From Chrysogorgia sp. JL179-B06 (taxonomy: Eukaryota; Cnidaria; Anthozoa; Scleralcyonacea; Chrysogorgiidae), in NCBI GenBank assembly GCA_035772405.1, contig JAYKKM010000224.1:2477501-2541500 (forward strand): a stretch of DNA of 64,000 nucleotides, read 5' to 3'. Numbering within the stretch: the stretch's first letter is position 1; each line of letters starts with the position of its first letter. A program made the position numbers and the translations under genes. The notes below the pieces were generated by a model. That model did not search any database. It was not told the DNA's origin and was given only the letters and a program-made list of their open reading frames with translations. Positions 33,901 to 44,752 of the stretch are shown piece by piece.

Positions 33901-36900
33901 TTGACCTAACACCAGTGGAACTAGGAGAAACACCCCAAGCTGTGGAGGGATCAAAGATTAAATTCAAAGGGAAACTGACTCTGAATGTCTGTGTCGGCAA
34001 CACCTGGGTTAACCAACACACCTTTTACGTGGTACCAGGACTGGTAGTGCCCTATTTGTTAGGTGCCGATTTCCAGGCGAGATTAGGACAATGCGTTATG
34101 GATTGGCGAAAAGGTGAACTGAGATTAGAAGATGGCAGTTGTTGTTCCTTCCATCACACTTATCACTCAAGTTCCGCAGTTTCTGAGCTCCGTGCAGTGA
34201 TTGCTAGACCTGCAGAAACTGTAGTGTTAGCAGGTGGAACTGAGACAGCAGTTCTATGCGACTTGGATTCCCCTTTGCCATGTAATGAAGTCTTCATTGA
34301 ACCTATAAATCAACAAACTGACTTTGTGGGAGCTTGCAGAATGATTACACGCCCAAAAACGCAACAACAAGTGGTGTTAAGAGTTGCCAACTTAGATACA
34401 CAAGCTCAGACACTCTACAAAGGCCAGAAATTAGCTTGGGCTAACCCTAACTTTGAAGTCGGCTTTCAAGACCAGTCATCCGTGCCAAAAGCAAAGTCAG
34501 ATGCCATTCCAAGAGTAATACATTATCAGATTGACCAGACTCTTGACTCTACTCACCAACAGTCATTAGATAACCTTATTCAGCAAAATAATGATATATT
34601 TTACTTCGACGGTGACCAACTGGGTTCAGTTGGCTTGGTGGAACATGACATACCATTACAACCAGGTGCCCGTCCAGTGGCACAACGACCAAGACGGTTG
34701 ACTCCTCAAGAACGAGAGGAAGTGCGAGAGGAAATACGCTATTTACTCGATCAGGACTTAATTGAAACATCCACAAGCCCATGGGCCAGCCCAATTGTAA
34801 TCGCTAGGAAAGAATGGACGGTTACGATTGGCTATTGATTACCGCCGACTGAATAGTTTGACAGTCAACAGTCACTACCCACTTCCTGTCATTGAAGACC
34901 TCTTAGATCGCTTGAGCAATGCAAGATTTTTCTCAACTTTGGATGCGAAATCGGGGTATTGGCAAATGCCCCTACGAGCCGAAGATACTGCCAAGACAGC
35001 CTTTGTTACCCCGGATGGTCAGTTTGAATGGACAGGGCGTGGAACACCATTTGGACTGTCGGGAGCACCGGGCAGTTTTCAACGACTGATGACAGTCATC
35101 CTGGGGGAACTATCATGGACCAGCGCGTTAGCTTATTTGGATGATGTCATTGTTTGGAGCGAGACATGGGAAGAACAACTTCAGAGACTTACAGAGGTAT
35201 TTAAGAAATTTCGCGATGCTGGAATGAAGCTTAACGCAGAGAAATGTCGGTTTGACCAACGTAGGATCGAGTTTCTTGGACATATCATATCGTCCCAAGG
35301 TTTGGAAATAGATGCTGGCCGCATCGCTGATTTACGGAACATTGCACGACCTACTACAGTAACCGAGCTTCGCCGAGCCATAGGGGCATTCTCCTACCTA
35401 CAACGGTATATCGCTGGTTTTGCAGACTTGGCCAAACCACTATATGAACTGTTGGAGGGCAAGAAAGCCAGCCTTCTCAAGTGGACAAAGGGACATGACA
35501 ACGCATTCATGGAACTAAAGAAACGTGTTTCAGAAGCACCGTGTTTGAAATTACCAGATTTCACACAGCCTTTTGGCTCACTACGGACGCAAGCAATGTC
35601 GGTATTGGCAGTCAGTTATCTCAAATGGATAAAGGTACTCTCCGACCGGTAGCATTCTTTTCAAGAACACTTCGGAAACACGAACGTAACTACACAACAA
35701 CCAACAAAGAACTGTTGGCCGTTGTTGAGAGCATCAAGAAATTTCGAATCTATCTACAAAACCCCTTTACATTGATAACTGATCATCAGGCAATTCGTTG
35801 GCTCAACACATCGCTTGACCCAGAGAAAGAGCATGGTCGACTAGGCCGATGGATTAGCTACTTACAGAGCTACCGCTTCACCGTAGTCCACAAGCCAGGT
35901 ATATCAGGAGAGTTGTCGATGGCCGATTATTTGTCGAGAGCCCATCCTGGTCCTATCACGGCTGCCGTCAGCCAAGTCAAAGTAGATGGAATGGCTGCCA
36001 TAACCTCCATCTTTAGCCGTGAAGAATTCCTCAACGCACAGAAAGATAATCCGACAATCCAGGAAGTTAAATCACGGATGATGCAGCCCCTGAAGCCAAA
36101 CAACTGTGGACTTCACGTAATTATAGGAACTGATAGTATCCTGAGAATATGGAATTATGGAGGTCGCTCAACCAAAACCTCTCCACTGGGAAAGAAATCA
36201 TGGCAGCAAGTAATCATTCCAGCAAGTTTACGTCGGGAGTTTTTAAAGTTAGTTCACGACGCTCCAATATCAGGTCATTTGGGACGGGATCGCACACTTG
36301 AGAGAGTACGTCAGACAGCATACTGGCCCTCGGTAGTCGATGATGTGAACAGTTACTGTACTGGATGCCCAAAATGTCAACTGAGAAAGCGTTCTAAGCA
36401 CACTCAACGAGCACCTTTGCAAGCTACGGAAATTCCCGAAACAACGATGTCGAAGATTTGCTGTGACTTCGTTGGACCATACCCCGAGACGCCCGAGGGA
36501 TACAAATATGTGTTGCAGATCCAAGATATTTTATCGCGTTATGTAATGTTTGTCCCGACCAAAGACGAGACCGCAACAACAGCAGCAACAGCCTTAGTTC
36601 AGCGTTGGATATGTGTATTTGACATCCCACATCATCTTCAATCCGACAACGGTACACATTTTGCCTCAACAGTATTAAAGACGGTGTGTGAGCAGCTAGG
36701 AGTTAAACAAGTTTTTAGTAGTCCATGGCACCCACAATCTCAAGGGCAGGTGGAGCGCCAGAATGATACTCTCAACAACTGTCTAGCAGTGCTCGTGGCA
36801 GATCATCCATATTCCTGGCCAGCAATGCTTCCCATGGTGGCGTATGCAATCAATTCAGGTCCTTCAGCAACCACAGGACTTAGTCCATTTGAGCTGTTGT

Positions 36901-39900
36901 TTAAACAAAAGCCGAACCGGCCTGAAACCTTTTTGTTACCTCCAGAGGACAACGAAGATAGCGATGAGGACTATCGACCGAATGGACCAACTATCCAGGA
37001 GAAACTTGCTAAATCAGTACGTGCCAACACCAAAAAGTGGGAGAGAGTAGTCCAAAGGACGAGGAGGAAGATTAAAGAAGTTCATGATAAGCAAGCAAAG
37101 AAAGCGGCTAAAAATGTCCGCCACAAGGGTTATCAACTGAATGACTTGGTGATGAAAAAGAGTCATACCAAATCAGAAGGAAAGCTGCGCAATTATCATC
37201 AAGGTCCTTACATTGTCGTTGGGCAGACAGGTCCAGTGACATACAGAATTAGAGATGCATCGAACGCGGGAGCTAAAGAGGAATCACGACATTACAATGA
37301 ATTGTTGCCATGGCATCGACAGAGATTACAACATGAAGCGTACCAAGAGAACGATGATGAAGAAGAAGCACCTGATGATGAACCGACGATAGTTAATCCC
37401 ATTAGACGTTCTACCAGAATAAGACAGCAAACCCAGTTTCTACAATTACAAGATAATCAGCAGTCTTACCAATATCAGCTACCACTGCTCCATGATGAGG
37501 ATGTTAACAATAATTAATGTTTAATATAGGAGGGGAGGATGTGACAGTTTAGTCAGACATTAAAGTGCCTATGCAGCCCTTTCGTTTTTTAGTTATCTGT
37601 ATAGAGGATGAAAAAATAGCTGATAAGTTAATTTATCGTTTTTGATTTGGACTTTTCGTTTAGAAGATATCACTATTTAAGTTTAGAAGATATTGCTATT
37701 TATATCAAAAAGCCGCAAATTAGAAAGGCCTGGAACGAGCCACATTGTGACGTCATTTAAGAGACGAATGTGTGTTTTGCCTTGGGGAACTTGTAAACAC
37801 TGTATTAAACACACTGCAAGTTCTCTATGCGATATTCGATCATCTTTACTGTCCGCGTATCGTTTAAGTAAGGTATCGTTCAAGTAAGGTATCGTTCAAG
37901 TAAGGTATCGTTTAAGTAAGGATACGATGGACAGATATTTTTCTTTCAAATTCGCTTCATTAGAACATCCATACACTGCGTATCTGTCTGACATGATTGA
38001 ATAGTTCCATATAAACGATAAATTTTATAGTATAATCTGGGAATCGAGCTCGTTTGATTACGACGCTGGGAAGATCCTCAGGACTCATCTCTTAAATGAC
38101 GTCACAACCTAGTTTCCAGACTCCAGAATTGGCAGAAATACGTTTTCGGTTTTTAATCGGAATTTGCTTACATTTCTTAATTTGGATGCAAAATATCTTC
38201 TAAACGAAAAGTCCAAATAAAAAACTGTAAAATAATTTATCAGCTATTTTTTGATCCTCTATACACATAACTAAAAAACGAAAGGGCTGCATAGGCACTT
38301 TAATTATGTTAATGTAAATGAACACGTGACGTTTCGAGTGTTGTGTTACAGTTCAGATAGACATGGAGATGTGATGTAAAGCGAAGGTCAAGTATAAGAA
38401 TATATAGCAATAAACTGTGAAAATTCCTACAGTATGGCATTCCACAGGGTTCCGTATTGGGACCAATGCTATTCGCTCTGTTCCTCGCTCCTCTAGAAGA
38501 TGTAATCTCAGCGCATTCAGTGTATGATGTATACTGACTACACCCAGCTTTACGTGACAATTAATTATGCAAGAGCGTTCTTCTATGTTATCAAAGCTTG
38601 AAGCATGTGTCAAGAACATAGTAATTTGGTGCTCCATCTTTCGTCTCGTTTTTCACAGACGGTCCCCTGCCGGATATTTTTGTAGATGGAACTTCTATTA
38701 CTCTTGTTCCAACCGCTCGTGACTTGGGTGTCGCTCTGGATAGTCACTTCAAACTCACCAACCAAAAAACAGCATGCAAATCAGCTTCACTAGCGATTCG
38801 GAACATTGGCAGATTAAGAAAGTAGTTATCCCAGGCAGACTGTGAAAAACTTGTCCATGCTTATGTAATAATAACTGAGATAGATTCTTGTAATAGCATC
38901 TTGTATGGGCTACCGCGTCCGTAGAATTAGGTAAACTCCAATGTTCATGTAACTATGGCCACAGAGCGTTTTCAGTTGTTGCATCTAGGCTCTGGAATTC
39001 ACTCCCAGAAAACATTAGACAAATAGACTCCTTAGTACAATTTAAATCGCAACTCAAAACCTTCCTTCCCTAAGTGACTGTCTATCACATATTTTAGTAT
39101 TTATTTATACCACAGGGAGCCCAACTCTGACGCCTGTGATGTGTTTCTCTGTTTCTCTATTTTATTCTATATTATGGAAATTGTGATGTTTTATATTTAA
39201 TATTGAAAGAAAGCTGCGCTTATGTGAATAGTGCACGGCTGCTCGCGCGGTACGGCGGTAATTTTAAACTCGAAACAGCTCTCACTGGTGCCACTTGAAT
39301 ACGCGTGACGATCACTGAAAGCTGAGACGACAATTGCACGCGCGGTAATTTGAAACTCGAGCTGTTTTGAGTTTCAAATTACCGCCGTACCGCGCGTGCA
39401 GCCGTCCACTATTCACATAAGCGCCGCGATCTCATAAGCGCCGCGGTATCGTAAGCACCATTTTCTTTCAATATTGAATATAAAACATCAGAATTTCCAT
39501 GATATAGAATAAAATAGAGAAACACATCACAGGCGTCAGAGTTGGGCTCCCTGTGATACGAATGCAGTTCATATTCATCGAAAATCCTAAAGACATTAAA
39601 TGATTTTGGCTGAGAAAATCGAACGAAAAGTTTATGTAAATTAGCAGAATTTTGTATCAGATATACTACAACCTGATTTCTTTTGTCATTTCTTCGTGAA
39701 TTATTAATGAGTATTATATGTGTGTATGTATGTTTGTTTCTATATGTGTGTGTACTCTAAATAGCTTTTTAGTACTTGTTTTTGTAAGAGCATTGAGACG
39801 TGGTATAATGCTGATAATACGTATTATTATTATCGCAGGAACACCTTTAAGTCAATGTTATATTTATGTTTTAATAGACGTAAAAGATATCTCATTTGAC

Positions 39901-40005
39901 ATGGAGAAGCAAAAGGTTTATGTCACTTCTGATGCTTCAGCAGATGATCTTCTCGCAGTCATAAAGAAGTCGGGAAAAAAAGTGTCCTATGTTGGTGCTG
40001 CCTGA
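30968..40005 (+). CDS. ATOX1: Copper chaperone ATOX1 (first tiny exon not located)
   Basis: Exon 30968-31043 (acceptor TTTATAG) reads [20 protein letters not shown] and on to KKRE. Exon 39878-40005 (acceptor TTTTAATAG) reads [18 protein letters not shown] through [13 protein letters not shown] and TGA. The exons join in phase through a split Asp codon, giving 67 codons plus stop; human ATOX1 has 68 residues, so only the initiator Met and perhaps one residue lie on an upstream exon. MTCGGC is the MxCxxC copper(I) site, and the lysine-rich KKSGKKV near the end is the usual partner-facing loop. The cytosolic protein hands copper to ATP7-type pumps in the Golgi. The intron is 8.8 kb and stuffed with transposons; both splice sites remain intact. 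Confidence 0.93.
31044..31500. other. ATOX1 intron, unassigned part
   Basis: No recognised repeat or exon. Confidence 0.4.
31501..31630. mobile_element. Short MULE-like MITE, 9-bp target duplication
   Basis: Begins TAGCCTGCGTGGCGGTAGCC; inner arms GCGTTACGTTTGG and CCAAACGTAACGC are inverted around two long C runs. GCGGAAGGG is exact on both sides (31492-31500 and 31631-31639). The start matches the 1.1-kb element at 11105. The right terminal bases are altered (no clean GCAGGCTA). Confidence 0.75.
31965..32045 (+). repeat. SINE tail copy
   Basis: TTTTTCGCAACTGGTCTCGG and TTGGGTCTTA match the tail of the SINE at 30649, in the opposite orientation to it. Confidence 0.6.
32092..32530. mobile_element. 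MITE with ~100-bp inverted arms in ATOX1 intron
   Basis: AAATGAAAGTTCCTTGTCGC and TCACATGAGAATGGGTATT, then TTCTTCT and AGTTTTAGAGAAA, are mirrored at the right end; GACGTCA and ACACT blocks lie closer to the centre. The right terminus is shortened. No ORF. Confidence 0.75.
32643..32785 (+). repeat. 5' LTR of gypsy element
   Basis: Starts TGTGACAGTTTAGTCAGACA and ends AATAAACTGTGAAA. The AATAAA near its end can serve as the retroelement poly(A) signal in the 3' copy. Confidence 0.92.
32828..33715 (+). CDS. Gypsy gag-like protein
   Basis: ATG shortly after the 5' LTR; 295 codons. A retrotransposon gag fold is suggested by [23 protein letters not shown] and [20 protein letters not shown], then a coiled-coil stretch ([18 protein letters not shown]). 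The nucleocapsid zinc knuckle is damaged: RCW starts it in this frame, but [11 protein letters not shown] continues one frame over, so a frameshift lies near 33550. Packages element RNA; cytoplasmic particle protein. Confidence 0.8.
   Translation: MANKREYRLDITFDGEIAEDFEQFWNHYDLTARQNTAAKIWNDEDDAPKLLAIEKQLRSKASLFVRGLPEASKVSVTVLYATLRKKYVNPRATQSYALAFDQATQQPREDLDDFIRRLQRMVRLGFPSSTENDARVTRRFISGMINDTVRLRLLEKGFYKQDGTCESPENVLVAAQELSSILQTSGDGPTICAIQEENSQLRQKLENLEKKVEDLAVSAKSRSGRNSRGQQSRIDKPVRCWYTLRAAKRTLGGGWNAGCVKEESLIGSPNQLRTTDFLAVLGQPRVEIQRIIQTI
33723..37517 (+). pseudogene. Gypsy pol: protease, RT, RNase H, integrase (two frameshifts)
   Basis: Protease [12 protein letters not shown] (Asp-Ser-Gly active site) near 33840. 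RT starts in this frame, then shifts by one near 34830 for [21 protein letters not shown], and the catalytic YLDDVIVW near 35135, and shifts back near 35560. RNase [32 protein letters not shown]. Integrase: [14 protein letters not shown] with a Cys pair (CTGCPKC), then the DDE core with aspartates in CCDFVGPYP and LQSDNGTHF and glutamate in [11 protein letters not shown]-terminal chromatin-type tail is not seen; the end is acidic ([11 protein letters not shown]). The two shifts restore the same frame, so the copy is dead by little damage. Confidence 0.9.
37528..37539 (+). other. Polypurine tract of gypsy element
   Basis: AGGAGGGGAGGA directly before the 3' LTR; primes plus-strand DNA synthesis in LTR elements. 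Confidence 0.85.
37540..38422 (+). repeat. 3' LTR of gypsy element, interrupted by a MITE
   Basis: TGTGACAG...ACATTAA, then the MITE, then TTATG...CTGTGAAA. After removing the MITE and one TTAA it matches the 5' LTR. Confidence 0.92.
37564..38299. mobile_element. 736-bp TTAA-flanked MITE inside the 3' LTR
   Basis: Ends AGTGCCTATGCAGCCCTTTC and its inverse; arms over 100 bases (TTTTTTAGTTAT, AGAGGAT, AAATAGCTGATAA, GGACTTTTCGTTTAGAAGAT). TTAA is duplicated at 37560-37563 and 38300-38303. The middle holds three to four tandem AAGTAAGGTATCGTT units (37865-37925). Non-autonomous. Confidence 0.93.
39097..39557. repeat. Large palindrome that includes retrotransposon 3' UTR on both arms
   Basis: Left arm: CACAGGGAGCCCAACTCTGA, CGCCTGTGATGTGTTTCTC, ATTTTATTCTATAT, then TTAATATTGAAAGAAA, GCGCTTATGTGAATAGT and CGCGCGGTACGGCGGTAATTT. 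The right arm is the reverse complement of all of it in order. Arms are about 165-195 bases. Part of the arm is the 3' UTR of the dead non-LTR element, so this is an inverted duplication of target plus insert. Confidence 0.8.
39558..39877. other. End of ATOX1 intron
   Basis: No recognised element. AATTATTAATGAG at 39701 also occurs at 9608 and, in part, at 59040. Confidence 0.4.
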
Positions 40006-40140
40006 TCGTCGAGATAACTTAAAAACCTAACAATTGTTGAATAACCGATTGTTCACTTTAATTTGAGGATAATTAGTACTTGGTAGATAATGGTTGATAG
40101 TGTAGGAATTGCTTAAAAGTGTAGTTAACAATGATTTATC

Positions 40141-40146
40141 AATAAA
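40141..40146 (+). promoter_or_regulatory. Poly(A) signal of ATOX1
   Basis: AATAAA 136 bases after the ATOX1 stop codon. Confidence 0.65.
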
Positions 40147-40159
40147 CGAAATTTTACAC

Positions 40160-40455
40160 TTTTACACCGAGACGAAGTCGAGGTTTTTATTCACCGATAT
40201 TCACTGAGTCTGAGGAGGTGAATAATTGTTTTAGTATAAATACATATTTTCCTACTTTTAGGAACAGCATTTTCCTCAAAATTGCTATAGTTTCTCTGTT
40301 TCTTCTGTCAATTTGACAAATCGGCTGGCGGCCATGTTGAAAAAACGCTGCAGGTGATTATCGACAAATAATCCGAGGTAGCTCGACCAATCAGCGCACG
40401 CGATTTCTATAATCACCTCACGTATTTATACTAATTGCCAATTATCCACCTGTGC
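40160..40455. repeat. Inverted-repeat MITE downstream of ATOX1
   Basis: GGTGAATAATTGTTTTAGTA and TAAATAC at left are mirrored by GTATTTATACTAATTG, CCAATTATCCACC at right, with GGTGATTAT and ATAATCACC inside. CCGAGACGAAGTCGAGG lies at the left. Confidence 0.6.
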
Positions 40456-41099
40456 ATAGCGGTCATGTTGGTGTAGCTAACAAAAGAAGCTAATCATGGC
40501 GGCTATGACGTCATGTGTATACAATCTATAGTAAACACTCGTTTGCGTATATTTATTATTATTATTATTATGCCTCGTTGACTATCAGCTCTTAGTATAA
40601 TTTCTGAGCATAACGAGTTCTGATTGGCTGACTGGCCAGTAAGGTGACTATCACTTCACTAGAAATCATACTTGAAAAAGTGTTTTTTGTACTCGGAATT
40701 ATCATTTTGATGTATGGTTTCTAAAACATGACGAATTTTTTTTCAAAATGGCGACTATATATATAACTAAAAAATCGTCGAAAAGGCTCAAAATCATGGC
40801 ATAAGCCATAAAGACATTGTATATATCAGATTTGTCTCAAGATAGAACTGTCTAAGGGTAAGGAAATTGTTTATTGTATAATTATTTGTATTTTTACGTC
40901 CGTTTTGATCGTTAGCGTGTTTTTGAAAGCTGTCAAGCGTGAAGAAAACATCGAGCATAACACAGTTCAATATTCAACGGTTCTCATTTTTCAACTTTGA
41001 TTTTGTTGCTCATACCCTTATAGCATAATATAAGACTAGGACTGAACTGGTCTTATCAACGAGGTCGGAGTAGTGTTCAGGCCGTTCAGGCCAAGCGAC
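40456..41099. other. No gene recognised
   Basis: An (ATT)n tract at 40551-40572; otherwise unassigned. Confidence 0.45.
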
Positions 41100-41650
41100 A
41101 CTTTTGCCAAATCGAACATCACGTTTGTAGTATTTGCTGAATTGAACGGCTTATCTCGCGGTCATTTCAAAATAACATGGAAATCATGCGGGATCCGATG
41201 TCAACGTTGTCAACATTGAGGTTATAGTGTCTCCTTGAAGACGCTGCCGTTTGTTGCCGTGTTCCACTCGATAACAATCTAAACCACGTATCAAGGCGAC
41301 ATAAGCCTTCTAATATTAAAATAACATACGGTAATCATATGGCGCGTTTATGTCAACATTCAATATGACCATTTGAACGCCATACATCTAATTCCAACAA
41401 CATTTACTCGAAACGAGCAAGCCTCGCGAAGTTATAAATTTTCCATTCAAGCGACACTTTTGCCAAATCGAACTACACGTTTGTAATATTTCTGAATTGA
41501 ACGACTTATCTGGCGGTGGTCCGCAAGCAGTCATATTTTAAATCGAACAAACGAACGGGAATACCTTCTGATATTAAAATAACATACGGAAATCATGCGG
41601 GATGTCACCGTTGTCAAAAACATTGAGGTTACAGTGAGTGTTTCCTTGAA
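41090..41650. repeat. Direct duplication (two diverged copies)
   Basis: AAGCGACACTTTTGCCAAAT, CGAAC, CACGTTTGTA and ATTGAACG occur at about 41093 and again at about 41450. ATGCGGGAT, CAACATTGAGGTTA and AAGACGCTG follow in both. Roughly 150-200 bases per copy. Non-coding. Confidence 0.65.
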
Positions 41651-43239
41651 TTAAGACGCTGTAATATATTTATTAGCTTTGTTTATTTTCATAATTCGTT
41701 ACAGCATAATTTTATGTTTATAAACCAATCTTTCAATCTTCATTCACCTTTTTCTTTTTTTTCTATTTTCACCAATCTTCATTTTCCATTTTTTTTCACT
41801 ATTTTCTGGTCCACATGTGTCGATCGCACTTACATAATCATTTAGCCATAACTGGCATAAGTGCACCTTACCCGGAATCGGTAACCAGCCGAACCATTGC
41901 TGAGTCCATACTGTTATTCACGTTGAACTCATCAACGTGCGAGAGGTCTAACATTCAGCACATTATGAAGGTCGTCTTAGGAATTACACCAAAACAACTT
42001 AAATGGAGACTATCAACCGATGGATGTACGAAGGGAGTCGGGACCGGCTAAAGCCTAAACACCCTTGTTTAATCTTGTCATCAATCTCCATCCTAATTTT
42101 CTTTGGAAGTGATGGGCTTGGAACTAATTGGCTACCCACGAGAGAGAACAGCGGTTGGGTAAGCGCTGAATTAGTTGTACCAGGCCAATATTTCAGCCAG
42201 AAGCGACGTGTAGCCTTGGCCGACCGAAAATGGGGCACTTAAACCTGGAGTACTTGTCAAACGAACCCAGAGTGGGTCAGGATTGTTCGGTAAAAAAACT
42301 TGCGTCGCCGTTGTTACGGGCCCCGTATCAGTTGAAAGAATGACAATTGCAGTACGTTAAAACGAGAACTTTTGACATACCTTGGTTAACTCCGATGAGC
42401 GCTGCTCTCGCCGAGCTTAAGGGCGCTCTGGAGACTTCCAGGCCGATAGATGCTAGTGGTGACTGAGATTCATTCCGGCATCGATATTCACAATGATTCA
42501 CGATAAACACGATCGATCGCCAGAAAAAACTTCTCTTTGTTCGTGCGATGTTCGACTGAGTGAATGAAGTCTTTTAGTCATACATGTATGTGTCCCTCTT
42601 TATCTCACGGTCATGTTATATCTCATTTCTTGCTACTTGATCAGCCCTCGTCTTTGCCAATCACCTGCGCATAGAAGTTGTAATGAACATTGAACACACG
42701 CAACATCTGCAGTTTCGTAGTTTCGTGCCATGGCATTTCCGATTACCGCACCGTCGCGCTCTCCTTTGCTTTTAACCTTTGTTATTTCATAACCTCATTT
42801 GATTTTCAATTTATTTAACAATTTGCACTCGACCGATAATATTACAATTTTATACATTTCGGCACCTTTTTAAATTTGCATACACTCTCTCTTATGCTAA
42901 TACATTCTATAACAACTCTCTATTTTTAATTTTTGACACTCTCATTCTCCAGCTGATTATGAAGAAGGGCACATCGTCGGAAACATCGTATATGGAATAC
43001 ATTAAGTACTTTTACTTAAGTATTTTACGATATATTAAAGTTCTCGGACCCAAATTAAATATTCTTTTATATTCATTTAAATTAGCCTTTCTGTCATTCT
43101 GACCTCGTTCGTGTGTCTGTAATTCCAACGAGGCCAGAAAGGCAATTGGCATGCATATAAAAGAATATTTAGACTGGCCGCCATTATGAAAGAGGTCTAT
43201 ACAGTCCTTTTGAGAACTTAGCAGCTTTCTTATTTATTG
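41651..43239. other. No gene recognised
   Basis: Open frames at 41815-42051 and 42003-42242 lack motifs and splice context. GAAGAAGGGCACATCGTCGG plus AAACATCG near 42960 is of the kind often left by retroelement ends. Confidence 0.4.
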
Positions 43240-43245
43240 TTAAAC

Positions 43246-43276
43246 AAGACGCCCGCTAGGCGTTAACTTGGGCCAC
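43246..43276 (+). repeat. Second copy of the GACGCCCGCTAGGCGTT motif
   Basis: AACAAGACGCCCGCTAGGCG plus TTAACTTGGGCC; see 20928. Confidence 0.6.
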
Positions 43277-43682
43277 TTAATCACTGGACAAATTAGGGAG
43301 ATATGGCGTGGATTTGGGCGGGGTGTATGGGTATGCAATGGCGAAAGCTTACCATCGGCTTTGCAGCCCGAGGAATGAGGAAGAAAAATTAGGCGTCTAC
43401 ACGCAGGCTACCCCCGCCACGCAGACGAAATTTAATGTAAGGGCAATGCTATTTTTTCTAATATCTGTTCGATTGAAGGTCTTCGTGTGTCAACATTTAT
43501 ATAAAAACAACGGAAAGGTATACGAAACATATCTGTTACGAAATTACATCGGTTTAACGAACATAAAAGCATTAAATCATCGGGTAAACTACGAATAGAT
43601 CTTGAAGCCATGTCCTTTGATTTTAGAGGCGAGTCTCGCTTTAATCGCTAATACGCATTTTCTTATATAACATCTGATCTTC

Positions 43683-44405
43683 CCATTTTAAGTAGACGAA
43701 ACCTACAGCGTTCGATTCGCCAGATTCAAGTGATCATTTCGATATAGAATTGATGTAAATCGGATAAAAACACAACATTTCATGATTAATATTACGGAGT
43801 TTCACGGGATAAATGTCAACACAGTATTAGTATAATATTTCCCTGCCCTTCGGCTGTCCTTTCCGTCTTCATGATTGATCTCTCATCTGTGTTTCTTTCA
43901 TCTTCACATTTTAAGTAGACGAAACCTACAGCGTTCGATTCGCCAAATTCAAGTGACCATTTCGATATAGAATTGATTTAAATCAGACAAAAACACAACA
44001 TTTCATAATGATAAATATTACGGAGTTTCGCGGGATAAATGTCAACACAGCATAATAATATTTCCCTGTCCTTCGGCTGTCCATTCTGTCTTCATGATTG
44101 ATCTCTCATCTGTGTTTCTTTCACCTTGGAGAGAATCTTTGCAATGGTTTGCAGGTTTACAGGTCTCGGTAAACTTTCCAACTGCGATTCATTGTCAATA
44201 AAACGAAAGTCCGAAATCGCTTTGCCTTGCAACGACTATCTCTGTTATGTTGACGTTTCGTCCACGGTTCTCTCTTTAATCTCTCATCTGTGTTTCTCTC
44301 AGTCATCCAGTTATCTTGGAGAGAATCTTTGCATTAATTTGCGGGTTTACAGGTCTCGTAAATGCTTTTCAGACTGCGATTCATTGACAATAAAACTGGC
44401 CGAAA
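43683..44405. repeat. Nested tandem duplications
   Basis: A unit of about 225 bases starting CATTTTAAGTAGACGAAACC and ending CATCTGTGTTTCTTTCA is repeated head to tail (43683-43910, 43911-44130). Next, a ~100-base unit starting CTTGGAGAGAATCTTTGCA and ending AATCGCTTT occurs at about 44130 and 44305. Non-coding. Confidence 0.8.
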
Positions 44406-44697
44406 TCGCTTTAATTCGCTATTTATACGCCCACGCAATAATTACAACATGACGAACATGACATGACGAACACAGAAATCAAGCTGGATTTAAGACTTGT
44501 GCTCACCACAGGTGGCCCAAGTAATAATAAATCATAATTAATGCCATTAGATTGAATTTTATGAAAGCTAATTTCCATCCTTGCCTATGCAACGAATTTT
44601 TTTCCAGTTTTTAAATGTTGAATAATGCATAATATGAACTGAAATAGGCCATAAAAGAACGAGCATTTCAGCCAAAAAAATGGTCACTTTCACGCGC

Positions 44698-44752
44698 CCC
44701 AGGGCATTTTGCCTCCATAGAGGCAAAATGCCCTGGGTTACGAGGTTGTAGG
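44698..44752. repeat. Perfect 18-bp-arm palindrome plus CGAGGTTG
   Basis: CCCAGGGCATTTTGCCTC, four bases, then the exact inverse, followed by TTACGAGGTTG. It is a shortened relative of the element at 51805-52198. Confidence 0.8.

Larger units (their letters stand above)
32643..38422 (+). mobile_element. Ty3/gypsy-type LTR retrotransposon
   Basis: Two LTRs (32643-32785 and 37540-38422, the second with a MITE inside), 143 bp when cleaned. The target duplication is ATTC (32639-32642 and 38423-38426). A primer-binding-like TGGTGGCAGCG follows the 5' LTR, and a polypurine tract AGGAGGGGAGGA precedes the 3' LTR. Internal order is gag, protease, RT, RNase H, integrase; RNase H before integrase is the gypsy order. 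No envelope gene. The LTRs are near-identical outside the MITE, so the insertion is fairly recent, yet the coding part has frameshifts. Confidence 0.95.
32560..39080 (+). mobile_element. Dead non-LTR retrotransposon, split by the gypsy element
   Basis: The left piece (about 32575-32642) reads [13 protein letters not shown], the RT region just before block 4. The right piece resumes at 38423 with [17 protein letters not shown], then [10 protein letters not shown] (damaged catalytic box), [20 protein letters not shown], and ends [16 protein letters not shown] ... [10 protein letters not shown] and TAA near 39073. The two halves join exactly where the gypsy element with its ATTC duplication is removed. 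Frame breaks make it inactive. CR1/L2-like by its C-terminal box. Confidence 0.82.

Noticed and set aside
42003..42242. Open frames on both strands as a gene
   Set aside because: No known motif, no splice sites, and both strands are equally open, which suggests base composition.
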